This document shows, piece after piece, positions 51,721 through 60,160 of a stretch of DNA of 60,224 nucleotides. Position 1 is the stretch's first letter; the number at the start of each line of letters is the position of its first letter. The stretch covers positions 1 to 60,224 of the forward strand of contig NZ_JAPDPJ010000039.1 of assembly GCF_026013605.1 (NCBI RefSeq), written 5' to 3'. The DNA is from Plebeiibacterium sediminum. GTDB lineage: Bacteria; Bacteroidota; Bacteroidia; Bacteroidales; Marinilabiliaceae. Both the position numbers and the translations under genes were made by a program. The notes under the pieces were generated by a model. That model was not told the DNA's origin, did no database searches, and saw only the letters and a list, made by a program, of their open reading frames with translations.

Positions 51721-53226
51721 TTACAATGGTTTATATTCAAAGTTTTTAAAGGTAACATTTCCTTTACCCATGGCGCATAAACCAATGCGAAGGCTCATAA
51801 AACCACTTAGTACATTATGGTGATAGGCTGATGCTTCAAATGAATTCTCTATTTTATTCCATTGTTCTCCATCTAAACTATAATACATATCTACGGTATT
51901 ATTTATATTCTTTAGGCGAAGGAAAACATATCTTTTTAAAACATTTGACTCCGTTGCAAATTGCCATCCTCTCAAATTGGCTAAAACATTCTCTTTGTCG
52001 GCTAAAATGCCTGAAAAGGCTCTTTCATTATAGAATAAAACCATACCCCCTACGGCATCTCCTTCAACTTCTAATTCTACCTGAGCGGTGTAGGCATGAT
52101 CTTCAGGAATACAAAGCATTGGAGAACAATCTGCTACAGAACCACCTTTTCCATTGATTACGATGCTGTTGTTCTCAACCTTAAATCTTTCTTCATCATA
52201 ACCTTTAAAAAACTTCCACTGAGGTTTTAATGCACTTCCTGAAAAATCATCGTTTAACGAAAATTGGATATCTCCGGACTCACCTTCTGGTTTATCTGCA
52301 GGAGCATCAATCTGGTATCCTTCAGGCGTTTTAAACCAACCATCAGCTGTCCATTCTATAGGAGCAAGCATGGTTTGACGACCCATATTATAAAAATCTT
52401 TTTCATAACCGTGTAACATCATCCACCATTTATCATGCGTATCTTTAAAAGGGGTAGCATGACCAACAGACCACCATTTATCCTCATTGCTTTTTGCCCT
52501 GATAATAGGATTATATGGAGAATTTTCCCAAGGACCTAATGGCGATTTTGAACGGGCCGAAATTACCATATGTCCGGTTGCCGGACCAGCTGTTCCCCCT
52601 TCTGCTACCGTTAAGTAGTAGTATTCACCACGCTTAAAAAGCTTTGGACCTTCCATACAGAAACACTCAATACTCCAATCTCTGGGTATATCCCAACCGT
52701 CATAAACATGTTGAACATCTCCTGCTACCGACAAACCATCTTTACTTAGTGGCACATAACTACCACTGCTAAAATAAAGGTATCTATTGCCCTCTTCATC
52801 CACAACATGCCCGGGATCTATCATTGTAATATTTAACTCAACAGGCTCACTCCATGGACCTTCTATTGATTCTGCTGTAATCACATAATTGGTATTATCT
52901 GCAGGGAAATAAATGTAATATTTACCATCATACTTCACCAAATCGGGAGCCCAAACTGAACCAACATAGGTATATAAAGCGTTTGCTACGGGAGTCCAGT
53001 TTATTAAATCTGTTGAATGCCATATCAATAGACCGGGATAATATTCAAAAGAAGAATGAACTACATAATAATCATCTCCATCCACCAGAATACTTGGATC
53101 CGGATAATCTCCGGCAAATACAGGATTTAAAAACTGACATTCAGAATTGACTATTTTATCTTGAGAAACTGCTGTAATACTTAAACAAGCAAAAACAATT
53201 GCTATCAGGGTTTTACTAAAATTCAT
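51721..53226 (-). CDS. GH43 family beta-xylosidase/arabinofuranosidase-like enzyme
   Basis: 501 residues from ATG at 53226, which opens with the signal peptide (MNFSKTLIAIVFACLSITAV); the frame is open to 53238. The five-bladed propeller covers about 33-310. All three GH43 catalytic acids are visible: Asp43 in GDYPDPS, Asp137 in MIDPGHV and Glu192 in CMEGPKL. The C-terminal part (about 320-501) is a concanavalin-like beta-sandwich with VFLRLKNINNTVDMYYSLDG, as in beta-xylosidase-type GH43 enzymes. It presumably releases xylose or arabinose from xylan oligomers; the exact specificity is not readable. It begins 33 bp after the GH39 gene, so the two are an operon, closed by a strong terminator. 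Confidence 0.9.
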   Translation of the reverse strand: MNFSKTLIAIVFACLSITAVSQDKIVNSECQFLNPVFAGDYPDPSILVDGDDYYVVHSSFEYYPGLLIWHSTDLINWTPVANALYTYVGSVWAPDLVKYDGKYYIYFPADNTNYVITAESIEGPWSEPVELNITMIDPGHVVDEEGNRYLYFSSGSYVPLSKDGLSVAGDVQHVYDGWDIPRDWSIECFCMEGPKLFKRGEYYYLTVAEGGTAGPATGHMVISARSKSPLGPWENSPYNPIIRAKSNEDKWWSVGHATPFKDTHDKWWMMLHGYEKDFYNMGRQTMLAPIEWTADGWFKTPEGYQIDAPADKPEGESGDIQFSLNDDFSGSALKPQWKFFKGYDEERFKVENNSIVINGKGGSVADCSPMLCIPEDHAYTAQVELEVEGDAVGGMVLFYNERAFSGILADKENVLANLRGWQFATESNVLKRYVFLRLKNINNTVDMYYSLDGEQWNKIENSFEASAYHHNVLSGFMSLRIGLCAMGKGNVTFKNFEYKPL

Positions 53227-53259
53227 ATAACAGTGCATTTAAATTATTTTAAAATGAAA

Positions 53260-54834
53260 TCAAAGCTTTTTAAAACAGATCATAAAAACATCATTCTCCC
53301 GGATTGAAATCTGTTGTTTAAACTTACCTTTTGAATCGATACGTATTAATTCTGTTTTATCGGGAGTACCATTACTTTTATTTTTTAAAAACTCAACTTG
53401 TCGTTTGGTTAATTGAGATGGTTTACCCAACTGGCAATACAAGGTGTAAGGATCGTTGTGCATATACCCTATCGAATACATTTCCATTTGATAATTACCC
53501 TCAGGAATTCCACTGATTTCTAAGTCAACAATTCCCTTTGTTTTTGAGGGTAAATCCTGGTTAAAATAGTCCTGATTATTGACAGAATCTTTGGGTAAAG
53601 TATGTGTAAAGTCCCAAAAAAGGAGCTCAAAATCACCTTTTTTATTTTTACATGCCCAAGAGGCTTTATCTTTGTTAACCAACTCTGTTTCACTTAACTT
53701 ATTCATTAGCGAATATGCATGATATGCAGACTTCTTAACTCCCTGCGTATTCATTAAACCAAATCCACCATGAAAAGGCGTAAACCTTGGACCTGCTTCT
53801 TCAAAAATATCGGTAAAAACCCAATACGACATGGAGTTTGCAGCCTCACCAATCTGCTTTAATTTGTTTAAAATATAAGGTGCTTCATGATAACTGTCGT
53901 GAATTGGATCAGCAGGTGTATAAGAGGCACTCCACTCTGTATAATGCAACTCAAGATTAGGTTTTGATGATTCAGATATTTCTTTTCGAGACTGAATCAC
54001 ATCCTGACTTACGCTATACTCATTGGGACTTAAAACAGTACCTGAACCGCCAAATTCATCTAAGAATCCCTGATCCACGCCATAGGAATGTGTACTAATA
54101 AAATCCAGAGGAACATGGTTCTTTTCACAAAACTCAATCATTTCTGGTTCCCATTCGGCACCTGCTGTAGCTGGTCCTCCCACCTTATATTCCGCATTTA
54201 CCTTTTTAACTGCCTGAGCTGCATATTTATACAACTTAAAATACTCTTCCTGAGTCCCGGTCCAAAATCCTGGAGTTAAATTGGGTTCATTCCAAACTTC
54301 AAAGTACCAAGTCTTTACTTCCTCATATCCATATCGTTCTGTCCAATGCTCCACCAAATGGTAAATAAGGTCTTCCCACTTTTGATAGTCTTTTGGAGGT
54401 GTTACATTACCTCTCCACCAAAATATAGTTTCAGCACCACTGGCCATTGCTGAGGGCATAAATCCCAATTCCACAAATGGTTTCATCCCAATTTCGAGTA
54501 TATAATCATACAAAACATCAATATATTGAAAATTATATACCGGATTCCCATTCCTATCCTCCTTATAAACAGCCATATCATCCGTTAGCAATCCATGCAT
54601 CCTAATGTATTTAAAATCACAATCCTCCTTAACTATTTTGAGTTGTTGCTGCCAATCTGCTCTTAGTCCTTCATTGGCTCGTCCGGCTCCAATACACTCT
54701 TTATACATGGTATTCATGGCGCCCTTTTCTTTACTATAATCCACGGATATAGACCTGATCACCTTACTCTGTTGCGCAAATATTGCAGGGATCATTATAA
54801 AAAATAATAAAATACTGATTAGTAGGGATTTCAT
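53260..54834 (-). CDS. GH39 family beta-xylosidase-like enzyme
   Basis: 524 residues. A signal peptide (about 1-20, ending AIFA) is followed by a TIM barrel (about 30-400) and a C-terminal beta-sandwich. GH39 landmarks are present: YIRMHGLLTDDMAVY, the acid/base Glu183 in EVWNEPNL, the STHSYGVD loop and the nucleophile Glu300 in ELHYTEWSAS. GH39 enzymes are mostly beta-xylosidases of the retaining clan A type. With GH43 33 bp downstream it would remove xylose from oligosaccharides produced by the larger enzymes. One 67-bp palindromic element (54861-54923) lies before the start codon. The terminator of the upstream GH2 gene (55138-55167) separates the two transcripts. Confidence 0.9.
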   Translation of the reverse strand: MKSLLISILLFFIMIPAIFAQQSKVIRSISVDYSKEKGAMNTMYKECIGAGRANEGLRADWQQQLKIVKEDCDFKYIRMHGLLTDDMAVYKEDRNGNPVYNFQYIDVLYDYILEIGMKPFVELGFMPSAMASGAETIFWWRGNVTPPKDYQKWEDLIYHLVEHWTERYGYEEVKTWYFEVWNEPNLTPGFWTGTQEEYFKLYKYAAQAVKKVNAEYKVGGPATAGAEWEPEMIEFCEKNHVPLDFISTHSYGVDQGFLDEFGGSGTVLSPNEYSVSQDVIQSRKEISESSKPNLELHYTEWSASYTPADPIHDSYHEAPYILNKLKQIGEAANSMSYWVFTDIFEEAGPRFTPFHGGFGLMNTQGVKKSAYHAYSLMNKLSETELVNKDKASWACKNKKGDFELLFWDFTHTLPKDSVNNQDYFNQDLPSKTKGIVDLEISGIPEGNYQMEMYSIGYMHNDPYTLYCQLGKPSQLTKRQVEFLKNKSNGTPDKTELIRIDSKGKFKQQISIRENDVFMICFKKL

Positions 54835-54860
54835 ATGATAATAAATTTAATTTTAAAGGT

Positions 54861-54923
54861 TATATGGAACTCGCCAATTAAATCATCCTCATGTGTGAGA
54901 ATTCGTTCTCATGGCTCGTTTCA
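54861..54923 (-). repeat. 67-bp palindromic element, copy 5 (before GH39)
   Basis: Plus strand TATATGGAACTCGCCAATTA through CTCATGGCTCGTTTCAT. The centre carries a TGAGAA/TTCTCA stem around CGAA. It is 26 bp from the GH39 start codon, in the same orientation and at the same spacing as copies 1 and 3. Confidence 0.6.
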
Positions 54924-55137
54924 TCTTATTATAGATTTTTCTTCAATAATTTATAGCTTTTTAATTCACATGCATTCAAGCTGCTAAAGTGACTTATTTT
55001 ATGAATTGCTAATATATGGGCAATAGAACAAAGGCGAAGGTCTGTTTTGTTAACAATTGGTGTACCTCTTGTTTTTCGGTTGTTTTCATTATCAATTGAA
55101 GTGATTATAAATCAATAGTTAAACAAAAAGACAAAAA

Positions 55138-55167
55138 AAAGACCATCCAAATTTTTGGACAGTCTTT
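55138..55167 (-). terminator. terminator of the GH2 gene
   Basis: AAAGAC (55138-55143) pairs with GTCTTT (55162-55167) and TCCA with TGGA inside; on the minus strand it is followed by a run of T. It lies 29 bp beyond the GH2 stop. Confidence 0.7.
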
Positions 55168-55196
55168 AAAACTTACGAAGCAATTAACCAATTGCT

Positions 55197-57005
55197 TTAT
55201 TTTGTTTCGTAGTATTTTTTCAATATAAAGAATGCTTTCTTTTTATACCCTTTTTCTGAAATCAAACCTTTACGATTCCAGCCATCCTGTATTTCAGGTA
55301 ACTGGCGTAATGGTGATTGAAAATCTACTAAAATCCATGGAGTCATACCTGCCAGTCCATCAATTTTATCAAACATGGCAATACTCTCCTTATATAAATA
55401 CTCCTGAAACTCTTCACTCCAACGGGTTAAACTATCACCATGAAATCCCTGTAATGCACCACCACCAAATTCTGTTACAATAATAGGTTTCTCTAAACCT
55501 GCTTTAAAAGACTTATTTCTGCATTCTTCAGGAAATCCACCATACCATCCCAGATATTCATTAAAACTAATGATATCCAGTTTTTTCATTAAGGGATCAT
55601 TGTAAGTGTAAACGCTGTCCGGATGTCCATCTGCTTCCTGATCCTTTTTACAAGCAGCTGATATTAAACGAGTATCATCAATTGATCTGATGTAATCAGC
55701 CAATTCCGACAAGAATTTAGTTCTGTCTTCTGTTGGTGCTGTTTCATTGGCAACAGACCAAATGATTGAACTAGCGCGGTTATAATCACGATTAATCATT
55801 TCGGCATACTGAGCCTTAGCTTTTTTCAGCACCTCTGGATTTCCCCATTGAATTCCCCAATATAAAGGCAACTCTTCCCAAAGTAAAATACCCATTTTAT
55901 CAGCTAATCGCACAATTTTTTCCTGGTGTGGATAATGTGCCAAACGAAGAAAATTACATCCCAATTCCTGTGCCCAGCTTAGTACCAGTTTTGCGTCCTC
56001 CATATTATTGGCCCGATCTTTACGCAATGGATTTTCATCGTGTAAACAAATCCCCTTTAAAAATACAGGTTTCCCATTCAATAAAATCTGCTTTCCCTTT
56101 GTTTCTATGGTTCTAAACCCTATTTCATCGCTGATTTTATCATCTCCGGCAGTTAAGGTAATATCATATAGTTTAGGATTTTCAGGCGACCATAGTTCCA
56201 GTTTCTTGACATCCAATTTAAATTCTGTATCACCGTCTTTATTTACTGTAACCTCTTTGTTTATATTTAGTTCCGGAATAATCACATTTACTTTTTCCGG
56301 TAATTCAGAACCCGTCAGCTGAATCTTACCCTTAATTTGTTTGGTTTTAAGATGAAGTGTTGATTTATCAAGTGCAATAAAATAGTTATTGATGAAAGTT
56401 TTAGATACTTCAATAAGTTTTACATCTCGCGTGATACCACCATGATTAAACCAATCTGTAACTTTTGAAGGTATATAATCCGCTTCTCTTGAGTTATTTA
56501 CCCCTATAATAACGTAATTATCTTTTGCTTGTAACAAATTAGTTACCTCATAGGAGAATGGCGTAAATCCACCCTCATGCTCGCCTAATATTTTACCATT
56601 AAACGAAACTGTAGTTTTATAATTGGCAGCACCTACGTAAATAAAATACCTTTTATCCTTTGCTATATTTTCTTTGTTAAATGTTTTACGATACCATATA
56701 GAACCCTCAAAATAAGACAATTCCGGCTTTTGAATATTCCAGCTTCCGGGTACCCACAACGTTCTTCCTGATGTAAATCCATATTCTACCCGATCAGATT
56801 TTTCCTTAGGTTCATAATTTTTAAAAATGGGCATACCTCCCATTCCTCCCGTTTCATAAGCATCTACCACATATTGCCATTTACCGTTTAAACTGGTACA
56901 TGTACGATTTGATGTGTTTGAAATAAAAATTTCCTGAGCCTGGGTATAGCTAATTGATAAGCATATAACCAGAAAAAACATGAACAAGTGCTTTTGTGTC
57001 GTCAT
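55197..57005 (-). CDS. GH2 family glycosidase (beta-glucuronidase-like)
   Basis: 602 residues, close to the usual length of beta-glucuronidases. A signal peptide (about 1-23) is followed by the jelly-roll sugar-binding domain (about 35-200, SLNGKWQYVVD; RTLWVPGSWN; WYRKTF), the Ig-like domain (about 200-300) and the TIM barrel (about 302-602). The acid/base is Glu421 in IIWSVANETA and the nucleophile Glu512 in IIVTEFGGG. These define clan A GH2. The substrate could be a beta-glucuronide, beta-galactoside or a xylan side group; the sequence does not decide. It has its own terminator and sits upstream of the GH39-GH43 operon. Confidence 0.9.
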   Translation of the reverse strand: MTTQKHLFMFFLVICLSISYTQAQEIFISNTSNRTCTSLNGKWQYVVDAYETGGMGGMPIFKNYEPKEKSDRVEYGFTSGRTLWVPGSWNIQKPELSYFEGSIWYRKTFNKENIAKDKRYFIYVGAANYKTTVSFNGKILGEHEGGFTPFSYEVTNLLQAKDNYVIIGVNNSREADYIPSKVTDWFNHGGITRDVKLIEVSKTFINNYFIALDKSTLHLKTKQIKGKIQLTGSELPEKVNVIIPELNINKEVTVNKDGDTEFKLDVKKLELWSPENPKLYDITLTAGDDKISDEIGFRTIETKGKQILLNGKPVFLKGICLHDENPLRKDRANNMEDAKLVLSWAQELGCNFLRLAHYPHQEKIVRLADKMGILLWEELPLYWGIQWGNPEVLKKAKAQYAEMINRDYNRASSIIWSVANETAPTEDRTKFLSELADYIRSIDDTRLISAACKKDQEADGHPDSVYTYNDPLMKKLDIISFNEYLGWYGGFPEECRNKSFKAGLEKPIIVTEFGGGALQGFHGDSLTRWSEEFQEYLYKESIAMFDKIDGLAGMTPWILVDFQSPLRQLPEIQDGWNRKGLISEKGYKKKAFFILKKYYETK

Positions 57006-57317
57006 AATAGATTTAAATTATTTTCAATTTGAAATATAAAACTACTGTTTATGATGTGATAATGTAAATGCAGCAGACTATTCAAGAGGCTTTTTACATT
57101 ATAGTCCTCCATTTTATTCTTTTATCCACTATAGTGCGTAAAGCAAATAAAGCTGTGTATTCAAATTTCCTCCTATTTATAACGGATTTAAGTATAAGCT
57201 AACCGAGCCGTTTATAATATTTATTATTGAGATAAAGGCTCGCACCAGCAAAACATGTAGCAGAATAAAGTACAAATTCTGCGAAGATATATGGAATAAA
57301 ACAGCACTTGTTCAGCA

Positions 57318-57427
57318 AAGCGTCTCGCTTCGCTGTTCAAAACAGGCCTCTGGCCTATTTATTTTAATGCAAATTTTGGCCAGAGGCCTGGTATAAACGA
57401 CATAGTAAGACGCTATGCCGAACAATG
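57318..57427. repeat. REP-like elements, inverted pair
   Basis: CAGGCCTCTGGCC (57343-57355) and GGCCAGAGGCCTG (57378-57390) are perfect inverted repeats 22 bp apart, each with its own family flank (CGTCTCGCTTCGCTG on the left; ACGACATAGTAAGACGC and GCCGAACAA on the right). This is the arrangement of a REPIN-like doublet. Confidence 0.6.
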
Positions 57428-57434
57428 AGGTCCC

Positions 57435-57456
57435 CCGATAGGCTTTAGCCTATCGG
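57435..57456. terminator. 10-bp stem hairpin beyond the GNAT gene
   Basis: CCGATAGGCT (57435-57444) pairs perfectly with AGCCTATCGG (57447-57456) around two bases. It lies 24 bp from the GNAT stop on the minus strand, but T-rich bases do not follow directly. Confidence 0.45.
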
Positions 57457-57479
57457 CAATCAAAAATTAGCATTCGTAT

Positions 57480-57908
57480 TTATCTCGTCCATTCCATTAA
57501 AAATTCATTTTCACAGGTTTTCTCTTCTTCGCTTATAGCCTTTATTATAAAGCCCTGACTCTTATAAAAATCAATGGACTTTCTATTTTTCTCATAAACA
57601 TTTAGTTTAATTCTTGTCCTTTTGTGTTTTACAAAATTTAGCAATGATTTTCCTATTCCTTGCCCCTGAAATTGATTGTCCACAAATATTGCAGCTAGGA
57701 AATTTTCAATCATAGCTACAAATCCAACAATTTCTCCATTTTCAATTGCTAAATATGTTTCAGAATTTGGCAGATATTCAAATGCCATTGCGCCCTTATT
57801 GTTCTTCCAATAATCACCGGGTATAAAATCATGAGCAATTATTGAGGTTTCATACCAAAGGTCAACAACTATATCAATGTCTTTTGAAACTAATTCTCTA
57901 ATTTCCAA
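57480..57908 (-). CDS. GNAT-family N-acetyltransferase
   Basis: 142 residues covering one complete GNAT fold. The acetyl-CoA pyrophosphate loop QGQGIGKS is at 81-88, preceded by the strand AAIFVDNQF. The final strand motif (NVYEKNRKSIDFYKSQGF) is that of motif B in small GNAT enzymes of the YjaB-like type. No substrate can be named. It is 27 bp downstream of the secreted-protein gene on the same strand, so both may share a transcript; nothing links it functionally to the xylan cluster. A hairpin (57435-57456) may end the transcript. Confidence 0.88.
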   Translation of the reverse strand: MEIRELVSKDIDIVVDLWYETSIIAHDFIPGDYWKNNKGAMAFEYLPNSETYLAIENGEIVGFVAMIENFLAAIFVDNQFQGQGIGKSLLNFVKHKRTRIKLNVYEKNRKSIDFYKSQGFIIKAISEEEKTCENEFLMEWTR

Positions 57909-57935
57909 GGTCTATTCAATTAGTGTTTGTAATTT

Positions 57936-58727
57936 TTATTTCCACCATTCTTTTTGTTCGTTAGCTCTAGCATTATTAATATCATTATCTGAATATTCTT
58001 TATCTTCTCCAATTTTAGCTGAAAATGATTCAAAGTCTAATGGTATAATCAACCAGCGATTTAAACCTGAAATAGCATAAGACTCCCAGCCTCTATTAAA
58101 ATATTTCTGATTTATTAAATAGTAACCGTTTTCCCAATATTTAAATAATTCACCTAACGATTCAGGAGGAACATTTCTACTCCAATTACATTTTTTAAGT
58201 GTATTTTTACCGTATTCTGTCCAAGTTCCAATAAATTTTGTTGGTTCAGAATCTGAAAGCCAACCAACATGATGTTCTATTCTTTTATCTATTTTATTCC
58301 ATTGAATATAAAAGTCTCCCTCAAAAATTCCGACATGAGACTGATTTGGATTTTCTTTGAATCTATATTTTCCTTCAATAGTTCCGTCATAAATATCAGG
58401 TCCTTCACATAATTCATTTTCAGTATCAAGTCTGGTTGCTTTTAGTATCCAAAAAGTTCCTTCAAAATCACATATATTATTGTTCACCTTTGATTTTCCT
58501 TTTACTTGATAAGTTGATGGATTATTGTTGTCTTTAGTGGTTTCAATAAATTTAATCTCAATGCGTTGATAACTATTACCTATAATTCCTTGATAGGTAA
58601 TTCCATCAAAAATTGAAGAAAAATCAATATTCTGCACGTTTTTTAAATCTTCTTTATAACAATCTTGTCCATTAACCTGTGACAAAATTGATAAGATGAA
58701 AAATAATATTCCAAATGCTTTATTCAT
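57936..58727 (-). CDS. secreted protein of unknown function
   Basis: 263 residues. A signal peptide (MNKAFGILFFILSILSQVNG) with predicted cleavage before QDCYK is followed by a beta-strand-rich middle with a repeated pattern of Gly-Xaa-aromatic turns (GKSKVNNNICDFEGTFWI; DGTIEGKYRFKENPN; VGIFEGDFYIQWNKID; FIGTWTEYG). This resembles small lipocalin-like or DUF-type barrels. The C-terminus is helical and charged (NDINNARANEQKEWWK). Three or four cysteines suggest disulfides outside the cytoplasm. The family is not recognised. It lies 27 bp before the GNAT gene. Confidence 0.65.
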   Translation of the reverse strand: MNKAFGILFFILSILSQVNGQDCYKEDLKNVQNIDFSSIFDGITYQGIIGNSYQRIEIKFIETTKDNNNPSTYQVKGKSKVNNNICDFEGTFWILKATRLDTENELCEGPDIYDGTIEGKYRFKENPNQSHVGIFEGDFYIQWNKIDKRIEHHVGWLSDSEPTKFIGTWTEYGKNTLKKCNWSRNVPPESLGELFKYWENGYYLINQKYFNRGWESYAISGLNRWLIIPLDFESFSAKIGEDKEYSDNDINNARANEQKEWWK

Positions 58728-58780
58728 AGCTGTTCTTCTTTAATATACACTAACGATTGCTAAACGAAGCGCATGGAGAT

Positions 58781-58948
58781 TTAACCAACATACCTTTCAA
58801 TACGCCTAGTAACCAAAGCTTTTATTTGTTTCAATCTTTTCATAATTAAATCCAGATCAAAGAATTGGTTGTATGCAACAGCACTACAAACCTCAAAATA
58901 TATAGTTGAATCCGCAATGGGATTTATATATTGTTGCTTACTGGCCAT
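58781..58948 (-). CDS. 55-residue ORF next to the PARG-like gene
   Basis: An ATG frame of 55 residues (MASKQQYINPIADSTIYFEV, ..., IKALVTRRIERYVG) begins 5 bp after the stop of the PARG-like gene on the same strand. The composition is protein-like with a basic C-terminal helix (LKQIKALVTRRIERY). No family is recognised. It could be a real small gene coupled to the PARG-like gene or the leftover of a larger one. Confidence 0.4.
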   Translation of the reverse strand: MASKQQYINPIADSTIYFEVCSAVAYNQFFDLDLIMKRLKQIKALVTRRIERYVG

Positions 58949-58953
58949 TATAT

Positions 58954-59784
58954 TTAATCAAATTCTTTTACAAAAGGTTCTATAAATTTTTCATTCTTTG
59001 AATAAATTGCAAAAACAATCTTATTAAACTTATTTGCAAAATTATTCTTTATAATTTCTCCAAAATATTTAGCTATTTCTTTAGGTTCATTTTGAAAAAC
59101 GCCACACCCCCAAGCCCCTAAAACAATTGTTCTATGGTTATTTTCAAGTGAAATTGCTAATACTTTGTTTATCCTTCGCTTCATTACATTCTCAACTTCA
59201 CTTAATTTCTCAGACTCTTTATTTTTCACAACTCCTTTATTTACAGCTGGAGCTGTTATTATTGCGCAGTATTCTTTATTGTTTAAATTCTTTCCTTCTT
59301 CATCTTTTATTATTGGAACGAACGGACTATAAATCATATAGTCTGTATACAAACACGTTTTTGTATTTCTATTTGTCTCATAATATCCATTTGTCTTGAT
59401 TTGACAATTATAGAGTCCTGTTGCCCTTGCAATACTCTCTTCTTGGGCTTGACTCCCTCCTAGAAATCCTCCTCCTGGATTTTTTGCTGATGCAAAGTTT
59501 AAACAAACTACATCTTTATTTCCTTCCGCAATCAATTCTCTTACTGCTTCTAAAGTAGGTTGATTTTTTACTTTAATTTCAGTTTCTCCCTTTATGTTTT
59601 CAACTGATAAATTTTCTATTAATCTGTCTGTCTCTTCGGGCGTATAAACTTTTGTTAAATTTTCTGCCTTTTCTTGTAAATCGGATATATTAATTTGATT
59701 GCCATTTGAAGTATAAAAAAATCCCTTCTTTAAAATATCTAATGTATCTTCCGCTATTTGTTTTCTTATTTCTCTATTATTCAT
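58954..59784 (-). CDS. microbial-type poly(ADP-ribose) glycohydrolase-like protein (TIGR02452 type)
   Basis: 276 residues. The bacterial PARG signature GGG-X7-QEE is present: GGG at 104-106 and QEE at 114-116 (NPGGGFLGGSQAQEESIAR), where the two Glu are the catalytic pair. Other macrodomain landmarks follow: YDxxIYSPxVPIIKDEEG-like (YMIYSPFVPIIKDEEG), ITAPAVNKG, and the strand VLGAWGCGVFQNEP close to the C-terminus. Length and order match the TIGR02452 family. Such enzymes remove ADP-ribose from targets and in bacteria often belong to NAD-related toxin-antitoxin or phage-defence islands. No ADP-ribosyltransferase partner is seen here. A 55-codon ORF follows. Confidence 0.88.
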   Translation of the reverse strand: MNNREIRKQIAEDTLDILKKGFFYTSNGNQINISDLQEKAENLTKVYTPEETDRLIENLSVENIKGETEIKVKNQPTLEAVRELIAEGNKDVVCLNFASAKNPGGGFLGGSQAQEESIARATGLYNCQIKTNGYYETNRNTKTCLYTDYMIYSPFVPIIKDEEGKNLNNKEYCAIITAPAVNKGVVKNKESEKLSEVENVMKRRINKVLAISLENNHRTIVLGAWGCGVFQNEPKEIAKYFGEIIKNNFANKFNKIVFAIYSKNEKFIEPFVKEFD

Positions 59785-60158
59785 TCTAAAAAATTGTCAA
59801 TTTAATATTAGGTTGTTACGGTCTTATTTTTAGGCTTGTAGACAACTTTTTCTATAAATGTCACAGACTACAGTTTATAATATCTATGTACTTAGTTCAT
59901 TGTTTGGCTAATGTAGTTATTTTCTGCAATTAATATGAATTAACGGTTAAATAACTACTACAAAGAGCTTGCCTTTGCATGAGAAGAAATTAATATGAAT
60001 TAGTATTAACAAGAACATTAACTTATTAACCTCAGTTCGATTCTTAAACCACAGTATATCAGTAAAATAATCTAAAATATAATCATATAATATTTTGAAA
60101 TGAAAATGGATTTTGCTAATTTAAAAGTCTGACAAACAAATAATTAGAAGCAAAATCC
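59785..60158. other. spacer before the transposase gene
   Basis: No gene is seen. A 15-bp direct repeat AATTAATATGAATTA occurs at 59928-59942 and 59988-60002, exactly 60 bp apart. The right end holds the hairpin over the transposase start. Confidence 0.4.
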
Positions 60159-60160
60159 AT
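60106..60160 (+). promoter_or_regulatory. inverted repeat covering the transposase start codon
   Basis: ATGGATTTTGCT (60106-60117) and AGCAAAATCCAT (60149-60160) are perfect inverted repeats; the second includes the first two bases of the ATG at 60159. In RNA read from outside the element this hides the start codon, a known way transposases limit expression from neighbouring promoters. It may also be part of the IS end. Confidence 0.5.

Larger units (their letters stand above)
54835..55196. other. spacer between GH39 and GH2
   Basis: It holds palindromic element copy 5 next to GH39 and the GH2 terminator next to GH2. Nothing else is recognised in the AT-rich middle. Confidence 0.5.
57006..57479. 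other. spacer with an inverted pair of REP-like elements
   Basis: No gene is seen. Two REP-like copies face each other (57318-57360 and 57376-57427), and a 10-bp stem hairpin follows (57435-57456). The GH2 promoter should lie at the left end but is not obvious. Confidence 0.5.

Noticed and set aside
60020-60060. tRNA 3' end suggested by GTTCGATTC
   Set aside because: The flanks cannot form a T-stem or acceptor stem, and no anticodon arm is present upstream.
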